From assembly GCF_014164585.1 (NCBI RefSeq), contig NZ_JACJFM010000005.1:124001-188000 (forward strand): 64,000 nt of DNA. The letters run 5' to 3'. The first letter of the stretch is position 1; each line of letters starts with the position of its first letter. Shown here one piece after another: positions 17,921 to 26,838 of the stretch. Origin of the DNA: Oceanospirillum sediminis (GTDB lineage: Bacteria > Pseudomonadota > Gammaproteobacteria > Pseudomonadales > Halomonadaceae). The notes under the pieces were generated by a model that worked only from the letters and a program-made list of their open reading frames with translations, searched no databases and had not been told where the DNA came from. The position numbers were made by a program, and so were the translations under genes.

Positions 17921-19414
17921 CTACTGATGCGGAGGATTGATCTCCAGTAAGCGTTCCAGTTTGGTAAGTTGTTGTTGGAGTTGCCGGTTAGCACTGCGGT
18001 TGTGCGGTGTATCCGGTTTGTAACGCCACTGAGGGCTCAGAGCCGCCAGGGCATCACGCAGCTGCCAGCGGTAGCTGAACTGCTGATTCTTCAGACTTTG
18101 TACCGCCTGCCACTGCTCTGTACTGAGCCAGTTGTGGCTGTTGCGGTAGAGCTGGTGATTCAGTTCGAAACGACTCAGATAAGCGATATCCAGGAGTTGT
18201 TTACGTTGTTGCGCAGACAGAGGCTGATAGCTCTCTATCTTGTTGATAAAGGCTTTAGGTGAATGGAATTCAACACCGGCCAGATGGCGATAACGCCAGG
18301 TTTCGATACCTTCCTGCTCCAGCTTGTTAAACCCGGTTTCACTGATCACATAACGGCTGCTGGCGTAGACGGGTTGCTCACCGATATGCTCCATCAGAAA
18401 CAGGCCGGTAAGGGAAAGCAGAGCAGCACTGGCCGGTGTTACCAGCCAGCCCAGGCTGATTTTTTTCAGAGTGTGCCAGTTAATTGCTTTACCGCCTTTC
18501 AGTAATGCCAGCCCCACTAAAGCACCGATCACTGCCTGAGAACTGCTGACCGGAACCAGTGGCAGAGTGGGCAGGTTCATATCAGATAACAGCTGTTCCA
18601 GGCTGCGGGATGAGAACATCAACAGCACAATGGAATGGGCGCAGACGATGATCCAGGCGGCAATGGGGGAGATATCCATCACTCCGTTGCCTATGGTCAT
18701 CATCACACGTCGTGAGTAGGTAAAGACCCCCATAGCAATGGCCAGGCCTCCCAGCATAAACAGCTGCTGTGTGGCGCTAAGACTGAACTGGCCGGATTCG
18801 ATATCCCGGAACGGTGATACTTCAACGAAGACCCCCATCACATTACCGATATTATTGGCACCCAGAGCATAAGCGCCCAGTGCTCCGGTCAGGATCAGTG
18901 CGATGCGGGTCAGGGCATCCTGAGTCAGCAGATGAGGACGACGCCATAGTAAGAAGCGTTCTGCTATCAATGTCAGTAATACCGCTACAATACCGGCCAG
19001 CAACGGGCATAGCACCCAGGTGGACAGAATACGCAGCAGCAGCTCGGTATCCATCACTGATGAGGAATACAGGTTCCAGCCAATAAGAGAGCCGATAATC
19101 GCCTGACTGGTAGAGGCAGTGACACCGCTGCGCAGGGCAAAAAAGACCGCCAGTGCTGCCGCCAGAGCGACAATAAAAGAACCGGCTATCCGGTTAACGC
19201 CACCAAAACTGGCAATGGTTTCTGAGGTTCCACCGCCAGAAATTACCGCGCCCAGTAACACAAATACCGAGCAGATGGTTGCAGCAGTAATAAAACGTAT
19301 CATACGAGTGCCGACAGCAGTTCCGAAGATATTCGCCGCATCGTTAGCACCCAGAGACCAGCCAAGAAACAGCCCGCTGGAAACGAAAAACAGGAAACTG
19401 ATATCCATAGACAT
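17921..19414 (-). CDS. PiT-family inorganic phosphate transporter
   Basis: A 497-residue membrane protein. The two PiT signature copies are seen: GANDAANIFGTAVGTR near residue 22 and the inverted copy ALGANNIGNVMGVF near residue 200. About ten membrane helices end near residue 345. The final 150 residues form a soluble extension rich in Gln, Arg and Leu with helical character, not part of the core transporter and unrecognised. The start codon overlaps the stop of the DUF47 gene, the usual Pit-accessory arrangement. Symport of phosphate (metal-phosphate) with protons is the known activity. Confidence 0.9.
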   Translation of the reverse strand: MSMDISFLFFVSSGLFLGWSLGANDAANIFGTAVGTRMIRFITAATICSVFVLLGAVISGGGTSETIASFGGVNRIAGSFIVALAAALAVFFALRSGVTASTSQAIIGSLIGWNLYSSSVMDTELLLRILSTWVLCPLLAGIVAVLLTLIAERFLLWRRPHLLTQDALTRIALILTGALGAYALGANNIGNVMGVFVEVSPFRDIESGQFSLSATQQLFMLGGLAIAMGVFTYSRRVMMTIGNGVMDISPIAAWIIVCAHSIVLLMFSSRSLEQLLSDMNLPTLPLVPVSSSQAVIGALVGLALLKGGKAINWHTLKKISLGWLVTPASAALLSLTGLFLMEHIGEQPVYASSRYVISETGFNKLEQEGIETWRYRHLAGVEFHSPKAFINKIESYQPLSAQQRKQLLDIAYLSRFELNHQLYRNSHNWLSTEQWQAVQSLKNQQFSYRWQLRDALAALSPQWRYKPDTPHNRSANRQLQQQLTKLERLLEINPPHQ

Positions 19415-20076
19415 CAGATACCGCGTTTAATCGCGTAAATCGTCAGACTGTCGCTGATATCTTCAGCGGCATTGGCCAGATCATCGATACGTTCGACAAA
19501 GTAGCGCAGGTGAATACGCTGAGCCAGATCCAGCTGCTCATCCCGGAATACAGCACGTAGTAAAGAGGTGCTGAGTTTATCGGCTTCTGATTCCAGCCAC
19601 TGCACCTGGGCACTGTAATCCTTAACGCTATTCTGATCCCGGAAAAAAGCCCGGCAGGCATAGATAATCTGATCCATGCACTCGCACACAGTTTGCAGTA
19701 AGCGGCGAACGCTTTCTTTATGTTGTTCAGGGAACTGGGGTTGTTCGATTTCGAACTTGAACAGACAGGCTTCGACTCGATTGATCAGCTTATCAACCTC
19801 TTCCAGTAATGCCAGCACATCGCTACGTAATTCCGGAATAAGTGTATGGTGATAAAGGGCGACTTCGATATCCCGGCGAAGCTGATCCGCCTTACTTTCT
19901 ATGGTTTCAACTTCTCTTAGCTTTTCCCGATATTCATCGCATATGCCATGATTAAGATATAGTTCCAGCGAGTTTCGGAAAATTAGTGTCGCAACAACAA
20001 CTTTATCAAAAAAGTCATCCAGCTGATTTTCCAGTTGACTGGCCCTGGAGAGCATAGAAGGAAATCTGAGCTTCAT
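19414..20076 (-). CDS. DUF47 (TIGR00153) phosphate-transport accessory protein
   Basis: A 220-residue, largely helical cytoplasmic protein of the PhoU-like DUF47 family. The FFDKVVVATLIF region, the charged REKLREVETIESKADQLRRD helix and the C-terminal ERIDDLANAAEDISDSL match the family pattern of metal-binding PhoU-fold bundles. DUF47 genes usually precede pit and modulate its activity. It is the first gene of the eight-gene minus-strand cluster. Confidence 0.88.
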   Translation of the reverse strand: MKLRFPSMLSRASQLENQLDDFFDKVVVATLIFRNSLELYLNHGICDEYREKLREVETIESKADQLRRDIEVALYHHTLIPELRSDVLALLEEVDKLINRVEACLFKFEIEQPQFPEQHKESVRRLLQTVCECMDQIIYACRAFFRDQNSVKDYSAQVQWLESEADKLSTSLLRAVFRDEQLDLAQRIHLRYFVERIDDLANAAEDISDSLTIYAIKRGI

Positions 20077-20141
20077 AATTATTATTTTTTCCGGCGCAAA
20101 GTAACTGTTTTCCCTGGAAGAATCTGCTCTTCAGAGCCTTT

Positions 20142-20170
20142 GTTACATTTTTATAACAAGGTTGTAACCG
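20142..20170 (-). promoter_or_regulatory. Candidate Pho box (three heptamers at 11-bp spacing)
   Basis: On the minus strand CGGTTAC, TTGTTAT and ATGTAAC are separated by four-base A/C-rich spacers (AACC, AAAA). Each matches five of seven positions of the PhoB consensus CTGTCAY. The box ends 65 bases upstream of the DUF47 start. No strong -10 was seen downstream. Confidence 0.4.
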
Positions 20171-20259
20171 ATAATATTGAAGGGGCACTGGTGGGCCAAC
20201 CAATTTTTTATTACCGTAAGGGATAGAAAATCTAATGCCTGTTCTGACAGAGAATTATA

Positions 20260-21165
20260 ATGCTAAGAAAAATTCCCCCGTTAAATGCACTGAAAGCGTT
20301 TGAAGCCGCTGCCAGACATTGCAGCTTTGTGCGGGCAGCAGAAGAGTTGAATGTGACTCAGGCAGCGGTCAGTCAGCAGATTAAACAGCTGGAAGCGCGT
20401 CTGGGCGTTGAGCTGTTTCAGCGCAAACCAAGGGGATTGATTCTGACCGATGCCGGGCAGCATTATCTGCCGGGATTAACCCAGGCCTTTGAGATGATTG
20501 CAGCCAGTACCGCCAGCCTGGAGCAGGACCGGGAGTATCAGTTATTGACGATACGCACATCCAGTTCATTTGCCAGTCAGTGGCTGGTGCCTGTGATGAC
20601 GGATTTCTTTCAGCGTTATCCCCATATTGATCTGCGTTTGTCTGCTCAGGATGATGACCCCAGATTCTTCTCGGAGGATATTGATCTGGAAATCCGGCAT
20701 AAACATCGCTGTCCGGAAGGTATGGACGGTATTCTGCTATTGAAAGAAAAAATCATGCCGGTATGCAGTCCCAGGTTATTGCACAGTGGCAAGCCGATTC
20801 GCCAGCCAGAAGATCTGCTACAGCATCGATTACTGCACATTAATTATTATCCGGAAGACTGGTCAGCCTGGTTTCGCTCTGCTGGTTTACCGGATGCCGA
20901 CTGTCACCGGGGCTTTCGTTATGATCAGTCGGTACTTACCATGCAGGCCGCGATTTCGGGTCAGGGGGTTGCTCTGGGGCGTTCGCCTATTGTGAATAAT
21001 ATGATTATGAATGGTCAGTTGGTTGTGCCATTAGAGCATCAGCTATTAGGTGAAGGGGGATACTGGCTGTACTATCCGATCAACAGACCTTTAAGCGATA
21101 CTGCCTGTCTGTTTATCGACTGGGTTCGCCAGCAATCACAGCAGGATCACTGGTCTCAGAGCTAA
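20260..21165 (+). CDS. LysR-family regulator, GcvA-like
   Basis: A 301-residue LysR protein. The N-terminal winged HTH (PPLNALKAFEAAARHCSF, then AAEELNVTQAAVSQQIKQLE) has the GcvA/AmpR-subfamily signature, followed by a substrate-sensing domain from about residue 90. It is divergent from the DUF47/pit operon across 183 bases. The target is unknown. Control of the phosphorus cluster is possible, but members of this subfamily often regulate distant genes. Confidence 0.88.
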   Translation: MLRKIPPLNALKAFEAAARHCSFVRAAEELNVTQAAVSQQIKQLEARLGVELFQRKPRGLILTDAGQHYLPGLTQAFEMIAASTASLEQDREYQLLTIRTSSSFASQWLVPVMTDFFQRYPHIDLRLSAQDDDPRFFSEDIDLEIRHKHRCPEGMDGILLLKEKIMPVCSPRLLHSGKPIRQPEDLLQHRLLHINYYPEDWSAWFRSAGLPDADCHRGFRYDQSVLTMQAAISGQGVALGRSPIVNNMIMNGQLVVPLEHQLLGEGGYWLYYPINRPLSDTACLFIDWVRQQSQQDHWSQS

Positions 21166-21282
21166 GCATGTGGCGTGCAGTACATCGATTTTCATCACTC
21201 ACACAAGGTTTCCTTTTTTATTTTCAGCCATTAGCCAGAAGAGGCTGAAAAACTTTTATGCAAGCGTGTATTCCACAGCTTT

Positions 21283-21795
21283 TTAGTGTGTATTAGTTGG
21301 ATAAACATCATTGCCATTGATATTAATGTTGCGCTCGGTTAACAGGGCTCCATCCTGAAAAAGCTGAAAGTGCAGTGCATACTGTTCATCTTTTCCCATT
21401 TTAATCCGGGAGATGTTGATGATTTTTTCCGTTTCGCAGCACAGATCAATATTGCCTTTCTGAGTGGTTGATAAAGAACCGGATGCACTGTGTTTCTTTA
21501 TAATTTGCTGATACTGATAGGTATCAGCAGTATTCTGAACCCCTGATACTCTGGTCTTAATAACGGTCAGTTCTGATGATTCTGTGATATCGAACGATAT
21601 TTCTGGTAGATCAGATGAGGCTTTTGCATTGGTCTGTCCGAAACAAATCAGTATCAGAAAGATAAAAAAGCAGAGTAGTCTGTTGTTAACAAGTTCCTGA
21701 GAAAAAGCATCCTGATATTCTCCAGCCGTTGGCCGAGAACCTGGGCAACTGTTTTCTGAGATGCTTTTGCTTAGGTATTCAGCCTGTACTTTCAT
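21283..21795 (-). CDS. Curli assembly protein, CsgH/CsgC-like
   Basis: A 170-residue protein. AGGAAG six bases before ATG 21795 supports the start, giving a long leader of about 40 residues before the hydrophobic segment LLCFFIFLILICFGQTNAKA. The mature part is a small beta-rich domain with STTQKGNIDL and a Cys pair (LCCE), resembling CsgC/CsgH periplasmic inhibitors of CsgA amyloid formation. It is the last gene of the curli cluster, behind a terminator, which fits low expression relative to the subunit genes. The assignment rests on context plus weak similarity. Confidence 0.6.
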   Translation of the reverse strand: MKVQAEYLSKSISENSCPGSRPTAGEYQDAFSQELVNNRLLCFFIFLILICFGQTNAKASSDLPEISFDITESSELTVIKTRVSGVQNTADTYQYQQIIKKHSASGSLSTTQKGNIDLCCETEKIINISRIKMGKDEQYALHFQLFQDGALLTERNININGNDVYPTNTH

Positions 21796-21812
21796 AACAT
21801 GCTTCCTGCCAG

Positions 21813-21843
21813 AAAAAAGGCCTTTGGAATACCAAAGGCCTTT
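21813..21843 (-). terminator. Terminator between csgA and the csgH/C-like gene
   Basis: A perfect 12-bp inverted repeat, AAAGGCCTTTGG (21816-21827) and CCAAAGGCCTTT (21832-21843), has an AATA loop. On the minus strand it runs into a T tract. It should cut transcription sharply after the major subunit gene. Confidence 0.85.
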
Positions 21844-21857
21844 ACAGATTTCAGAAA

Positions 21858-22670
21858 TTACATGCCATTCTGTGTCACAGTGACGGAGTTATTGTCACCC
21901 ATCGACGAAACATTCATAGTCTGGCCAGTATTATTCTGAGTCAGATTATAAGTGTTATTAGAGCCTTGCACGGTGTAGCTCACGTTATTGCCGTTATCAA
22001 ATTGATTGACCGTGATGTTGTTATCGGAACCCATGTCTGAGAAGCCGGTAATCGTGTTCATTGAACCGGTCTGATTCAGGGTAATTTGTGACATGTTACC
22101 GTTATCCGTCACATCAAGCGAAAGATCCATACCTGATTGAGTTACGTTAATTATGGCATTGCTGCCATCAACGTTTGATGTAATCTGATTATTATCCCCA
22201 TTTTGCGATAAGGTCACATCATTCAACATGCTGGTATCTGAACTGTTAGCAGTAATCATATTACCCACACCATCCTGGCTCAGAGTGAACATATTGGTTC
22301 CACCCCTCTGATCAATGATCGCAGAGTTGCTGTCATTATTCTGAATGATATTAACCTGGTTACTCATTCCGGCCTGATCAATATTAGTGGTGTTAGCATT
22401 TCCTGTCTGATCGACACTTACCATACCCCCTTCGCCTATCTGAGTACTTCGAACTAAGTTTGTTCCCCCATCCTGGTTAATACTCACGGAGTTAAAGCTC
22501 ATGCTCTGATTAATTTCAATACTGTTAATCAAAGCCGAAGTTGAGTTCTGGTTTACCGTAATCTGATGATCGCTGCCGGTCTGGTTCACAATCAGATCAT
22601 TTGTAGCGTAAGCCGTCCCTGCAGTACTTAAAGCCAGAGTAATGGCAGTTGTTAAAATTACCTTTTTCAT
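21858..22670 (-). CDS. csgA: Major curlin subunit CsgA
   Basis: The likely start is ATG 22670 (AGGGAA upstream), giving 270 residues with signal peptide MKKVILTTAITLALSTAGTA. An in-frame ATG at 22721 exists but adds a non-leader extension. The mature protein is about eleven imperfect 22-23-residue curlin repeats of the form N-x-I-x-x-x-Q-x-G-x-x-N. It is rich in Asn, Gln, Ser and Met and has almost no aromatic residues. E. coli CsgA has five repeats, so this subunit is about twice as long. It polymerises into the extracellular amyloid fibre. Confidence 0.85.
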   Translation of the reverse strand: MKKVILTTAITLALSTAGTAYATNDLIVNQTGSDHQITVNQNSTSALINSIEINQSMSFNSVSINQDGGTNLVRSTQIGEGGMVSVDQTGNANTTNIDQAGMSNQVNIIQNNDSNSAIIDQRGGTNMFTLSQDGVGNMITANSSDTSMLNDVTLSQNGDNNQITSNVDGSNAIINVTQSGMDLSLDVTDNGNMSQITLNQTGSMNTITGFSDMGSDNNITVNQFDNGNNVSYTVQGSNNTYNLTQNNTGQTMNVSSMGDNNSVTVTQNGM

Positions 22671-22760
22671 GGTAGTTCCCTGTCTTTCTGATGGTCGTTT
22701 GATTTGTTTTATTGCATTCATAGATCATGAGTTTGCAGAATACTGGCTCCGTAAACTCTT

Positions 22761-23423
22761 TTACTGGCTTTGCCAGATATCTGTTCTCAGGTTATTGCCG
22801 TTTTGTATGACAACAGCCTGAAGTTCATTACCCTGCTGATAGACGTTGACCAGATTGCTATCTCCAAGCTGCTGAATATCAGCCTGATTAGCATGTCCTG
22901 TTTGATGTATGTGGGCCTGATTGTTCTGACCGTTCTGGATCAGAATCAGCAGATTTTCCATTCCTGCCTGACTTAACTCAGCATGGTTGAATTCACCGGA
23001 TTGTTGCAGCTGACTGTGTTGTGCCAGACCGTTTTGCGTCAGACTAAGTTCATGTCCCATACCGTTCTGGATACCGGTAAAGCTGTGTGCTGACCCCATT
23101 TGACTGATATTTGCTCTGGAATCGGAACCTTGCTGCTGAAACTCAATATTCAACTGTTGTCCGGACTGGAATATTGTTGTTGATGCCTGGTCAGATTGTT
23201 GTGAAACCGATGCCTGGTTTGTTTCACCTTGTTGCACTACTTCAGCTTGATTGCTAAAACCCTGCTGGAAAATACTCAGGGTATTCTCTGTACCCAGATC
23301 AGATACAGGAGATAAGTCTTCTGCTAAAGAGGTATATGACATCATGGTAAGTGGCAACAGAAATATCACTCTGCTGATTGTTAAAGCGGATATTTTTTTG
23401 AGTGACTTTGCCTGAATCATCAT
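22761..23423 (-). CDS. csgB: Curlin nucleator/minor subunit CsgB
   Basis: From ATG 23423 (or 23420) the product is about 220 residues, with a hydrophobic leader ending near YTSLAEDL. About nine to ten curlin repeats of 22 residues follow, each with the QxG...N pattern but richer in Gln and His than csgA. It lies directly upstream of csgA, separated by 90 bases, matching csgBA order. A longer reading from 23534 is open but unlikely. CsgB anchors and nucleates CsgA at the outer membrane. Confidence 0.8.
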   Translation of the reverse strand: MMIQAKSLKKISALTISRVIFLLPLTMMSYTSLAEDLSPVSDLGTENTLSIFQQGFSNQAEVVQQGETNQASVSQQSDQASTTIFQSGQQLNIEFQQQGSDSRANISQMGSAHSFTGIQNGMGHELSLTQNGLAQHSQLQQSGEFNHAELSQAGMENLLILIQNGQNNQAHIHQTGHANQADIQQLGDSNLVNVYQQGNELQAVVIQNGNNLRTDIWQSQ

Positions 23424-23746
23424 GTCTTGCCTGTAAAGTTTCGCGGCGATATCTCTGAATGAAAAAATAGTTTTCTCTATACATGAGCAAAAAAAGATCA
23501 CAGTACCTATCTTTGCAGAGAAAGCTTTATTCAAGTGTTTAGCTTGTCAGTTAGCACGGTTAAATTCTGGTTCAGAAAAGGAGAAAAAGAATCGGAAGAA
23601 ATTCTTAAAATAAGATTTAAATTTGATGAAAACTGGTACTTTTTTATTAATTGCGACAAAAACTGACCTTGTGAGCTCCAGATTCAGGTAGTGAAATAAA
23701 CGTTGCTCAGAAAAATGCGCTGCATTCACCACCTGATCCGGTGGGG
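23424..23746 (-). promoter_or_regulatory. csgG-csgB intergenic region, probable csgBA promoter
   Basis: This 323-base AT-rich gap separates csgG from csgB on the same strand. Subunit genes are normally driven by a CsgD-dependent promoter, so it should lie here. No clear consensus or terminator was found. Confidence 0.4.
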
Positions 23747-24607
23747 TTAATCTATATCCATCACAACGATTTCTTCATTGAGATAACTCTTTATCACTGG
23801 ATGCTGTATTGTCGAGGCATCAGACAAGGCCCAATGTTTTTTTCTGATGCCCTGAGTAATAAGGTGGATAACCGCTGTTTCAATCGCAGACATCAGACAA
23901 AGCTGGGCAGGTTCGTTTCGGGTATAACCTGCTTCCATTTCCAGTAAGCGTTTAAACTCAATGAACCGGAATACATCTGCTTTAACTTCCTGAGAAAAAA
24001 TCGTTTTTGTCGTTGAGACAGTGTTCAGTATGCGTCCTGTTCTGATATCGACGGCTCTCAGGTTAACAGTGACCTGATCGGTACGATACTGTTCTGAAGT
24101 ACCTATACCAAAATATCGTGCACCGGCCCCTCCGGTTTGTATATTGGTGTCATAGGCTGTGATGCCTCCTTCCAGCAACAGATTAGCAACCAGTAACGGA
24201 GGAATATCTGCTGACTGGCCTTGTTGTTTTTCCAGAGATGCCCTGCTTATCTTCCGTTCTGTCAGCAGGTTTTGCAGGCTCTCTCTTTCCAGAGTAATAA
24301 ACCAGCCAGACTCGTCCAGCGCCTGGTTTAACATGGCTGTTCCACCCTGGCTGACTGCTGTAGAAAAAGTACTGGCAGGAGCAGGCTTGTATTGTCCGGT
24401 CTGGTCTCTGAAATTATAAACGGCTACAACCAGCTTTCCTTTGGGAGGAGGGAGGGATATGAGTTCCTCATATGAACTGGCCCTTGGAGTGAGTGCCGCT
24501 TTTAATTCTCCTGCTCCAGCCAGATCTTTTTTTTCTGGCAATGTAGTACAGCCGCCAGTGATAGTTGTCAAAATCAGTATGATGGTTGTTGATAACATTT
24601 TTAACAT
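23747..24607 (-). CDS. csgG: Curli secretion channel lipoprotein CsgG
   Basis: A 286-residue outer-membrane lipoprotein with a lipobox-like TITGGC around residue 20. The constriction region VYNFRDQTGQYKPAPAS carries the Tyr, Asn and Phe triplet of the E. coli pore. GGAGARYFGIG and NEPAQLCLMSAIET are near-identical to the family. CsgG forms the nonameric channel that secretes CsgA and CsgB. The ATG lies 4 bases after the csgF stop. Confidence 0.95.
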   Translation of the reverse strand: MLKMLSTTIILILTTITGGCTTLPEKKDLAGAGELKAALTPRASSYEELISLPPPKGKLVVAVYNFRDQTGQYKPAPASTFSTAVSQGGTAMLNQALDESGWFITLERESLQNLLTERKISRASLEKQQGQSADIPPLLVANLLLEGGITAYDTNIQTGGAGARYFGIGTSEQYRTDQVTVNLRAVDIRTGRILNTVSTTKTIFSQEVKADVFRFIEFKRLLEMEAGYTRNEPAQLCLMSAIETAVIHLITQGIRKKHWALSDASTIQHPVIKSYLNEEIVVMDID

Positions 24608-24611
24608 TGGC

Positions 24612-25007
24612 TTATTCCTGGCTTGTCACCATACCGTTTACTGAAATAACTGTCGATTCATTAGTATTCAGGTCGAGTACTTCAACCATCAAGCCTCCGT
24701 TGCCATCATCGATAATAGAGATATTAAAATCATCTGTCTGGATACTTCCGGTGTTACCGGATTCTACATCGTTAAGAAGCTGGCTCAACAAACGGGACTG
24801 AAGTGAAGATGTAAAACGCTCAAGCTCTGTTCTCTGGCTATATGAGCTTCCTCCTGATGTATCATTCTGTGCCTGAGCATTACTGATTAAATAGCTGCCA
24901 TTCAGAGCATTACCTCCAAATGATGGATTCGCAGGGCGATAAATTAGTTCGGATGCATGCAGTGCTTCGATGTTAAAAAATAATAATAAATATAATATGT
25001 GCTTCAT
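24612..25007 (-). CDS. csgF: Curli assembly protein CsgF
   Basis: The start is ATG 25007, supported by AGGAG 7 bases upstream; the in-frame codon at 25034 has no such site. The product is about 131 residues with a short signal peptide (MKHILYLLLFFNIEALHA). The mature N-terminus ELIYRPANPSFGGNALNGS is the conserved CsgF segment that inserts into the CsgG constriction. The C-terminus is beta-rich. It links secretion to nucleation by CsgB. Confidence 0.93.
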   Translation of the reverse strand: MKHILYLLLFFNIEALHASELIYRPANPSFGGNALNGSYLISNAQAQNDTSGGSSYSQRTELERFTSSLQSRLLSQLLNDVESGNTGSIQTDDFNISIIDDGNGGLMVEVLDLNTNESTVISVNGMVTSQE

Positions 25008-25017
25008 GATAATGCTC

Positions 25018-25437
25018 CTATAATCCGCTTGCACTGATATCAGGGTCTTTGTCTATAGCACCTCTTATTTTTATACGGTATAATTGTTGTTTAACTATAT
25101 GGTATGCTTGTTCTGCTAATAAACTAATATCGCTTCTGGTATGCTGGATATTTTTTTGAAAAAGAAGTTTTTCATCTTTTTTTATAGTAATAATGCTGCC
25201 TGAGTGAGCAGAAAGCTGTTCATTAATGATGAGGGTGTCAGCTGACAGAGTATCATTTAGTCGCCATATGCCTGCAAAAGATTGATAAAAATTGAATCCA
25301 GTGTTACTGGTCGTATAATTTATAATTATGCCTGTCAGGTCTTGTTTTCTATAAGCGTAGGATATGTTGCTAATAATTATTGTTGTTGAAAGTAATAATA
25401 TTGCCAGATAATGTGTTTTGAACTGTGATGTAAACAT
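25018..25437 (-). CDS. csgE: Curli secretion specificity factor CsgE
   Basis: A 139-residue periplasmic protein with signal peptide (ILLLSTTIIISNISYA). Conserved CsgE positions are seen in GFNFYQSF, LTI-type INEQLSAHSGS and the C-terminal HIVKQQLYRIKI segment. CsgE caps CsgG and restricts secretion to curli subunits. The gene ends 10 bases before the csgF start and is part of the csgDEFG operon. Confidence 0.88.
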   Translation of the reverse strand: MFTSQFKTHYLAILLLSTTIIISNISYAYRKQDLTGIIINYTTSNTGFNFYQSFAGIWRLNDTLSADTLIINEQLSAHSGSIITIKKDEKLLFQKNIQHTRSDISLLAEQAYHIVKQQLYRIKIRGAIDKDPDISASGL

Positions 25438-25466
25438 TAAGTTTTCCTTTGAATTCCTTGCCTGTA

Positions 25467-26120
25467 TCAGGTGAAACTGATGCTATTAGCCGCTTGAACT
25501 CTGTTTGAGACATTAAGTTTTCGGAATAGATTGTGCATATGAGTTTTAATTGTGTGTTGGCTCAGGCATAGCTCATCTGCAATACGAGTATTGCTGGCTC
25601 CGGTTTTTACCAGTTTTAGTATTTCTATTTCACGTCTGGTGAGCTTCTGGTCGATATTGTATTCAGGCCAATCTTTGTTTGAAACTCTTTGTTTCTCAAG
25701 ATATTTTTCCAGAATTTCTCTTGGGAACCAGGTTCCTCCAGATATTATTGTATGTATTCCTTTTAATAAATAGTAAGGTTCTGGTACTTTAGAAAAACAA
25801 CCTCGAATAATTTTTCTGTTCATATTATGAAGGACCATGTTTTGGTTTGTATAATTTATAATAATTACTATTTTGACCTTATGGATTTCCAGATACTGGA
25901 GCTTGTTGTTAAGTTCAGAGAATGAAATATCTGTGCAGTCGATCATAAATATGCAGCGATCAATGCTTTTGATTTCATTCTTGTTCTCCAGGTTGGCAGT
26001 GATGATGCAATTGTTTTTAATGTTTTCTTCAAGGGCTTTTTTTATTGAGAGATTCAGTATGTTGTCCTCTCCATTGATTATTATTGACTCAAGCATCGAT
26101 TTTTCTTTTTTTTCTTTCAT
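25467..26120 (-). CDS. csgD: Curli master regulator CsgD (LuxR-type)
   Basis: A 217-residue protein. A degenerate receiver-like N-terminal domain (about residues 10-130) lacks the usual acidic pocket, as in E. coli CsgD. The C-terminal LuxR helix-turn-helix reads LTRREIEILKLVKTGASNTR then LSQHTIKTHMHNLFRKLNV. CsgD activates curli subunit genes. It is first in the cluster and strongly AT-rich, behind a long regulatory gap. A second in-frame ATG at residue 9 is an alternative start. Confidence 0.9.
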   Translation of the reverse strand: MKEKKEKSMLESIIINGEDNILNLSIKKALEENIKNNCIITANLENKNEIKSIDRCIFMIDCTDISFSELNNKLQYLEIHKVKIVIIINYTNQNMVLHNMNRKIIRGCFSKVPEPYYLLKGIHTIISGGTWFPREILEKYLEKQRVSNKDWPEYNIDQKLTRREIEILKLVKTGASNTRIADELCLSQHTIKTHMHNLFRKLNVSNRVQAANSISFT

Positions 26121-26838
26121 TAGCTGTGATCTCGTGCTATGTATATCTCTGATTGTGTTCTATTTTATATTTGAGTGAACTTTGTTGTGATGGTATTTGT
26201 CATTCAGGATGAAGTCGGTCTGGTGTAATTATTATGTGTCTGGTTAGATAAAATATTGATTTGTACTAAAAGATATGATTTTGTAGTACTTCTGGATTAT
26301 AACTGGAGGTATAAGTGGTTGTTGCTTTTATTGTAGTGCTGTGAAAGCCTGGTTTGCTGATCGTTGTTCATAGCTTTTCCTTAACTTGATTGGATTGTAG
26401 ATAATGCGAGGTTTTTATTTTAATAAACCGGACTGATAATAATGGGTGATCGAGATTTTTATATCTTGAATTTCTTATTTATGTATATATGTTAAATGAG
26501 TGTCTGTCATCGGAGAACCTGCTATACCTGTGTATTTTGAATTTTATGGAGCTGATACAGCCAGAGCAATCGGGGGTTAGGAGTAGTTTTCTTGCACTGC
26601 AGTAAATTTTTTTTACATAACAAAAATGAGTAAATAATATGCTACTTTTTTTATGATGAGATCCTTAGCTGTTTTATGGGCACAGAGGGTCAATATTGTT
26701 ATAGGGGAAAAGAGCTAATCTCACAGTTCACTAAAGTATTGTTTCTGAATCAATGAATAATAATATAGCCATATGGCATCAGGGGGGGTACATCCTTCAG
26801 AAAGAGTGAGTCATTCTTTGTCAACAGGACAGGAGAAA
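26121..26838 (-). promoter_or_regulatory. 718-base AT-rich region upstream of csgD
   Basis: No gene is seen. csgD promoters in enterics integrate many regulators over a similarly long region, so this gap is a likely control region. One imperfect palindrome (GTACTA and TAGTAC arms, about 26274-26300) was noted. No CsgD, OmpR or IHF site could be assigned by eye. Confidence 0.45.
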
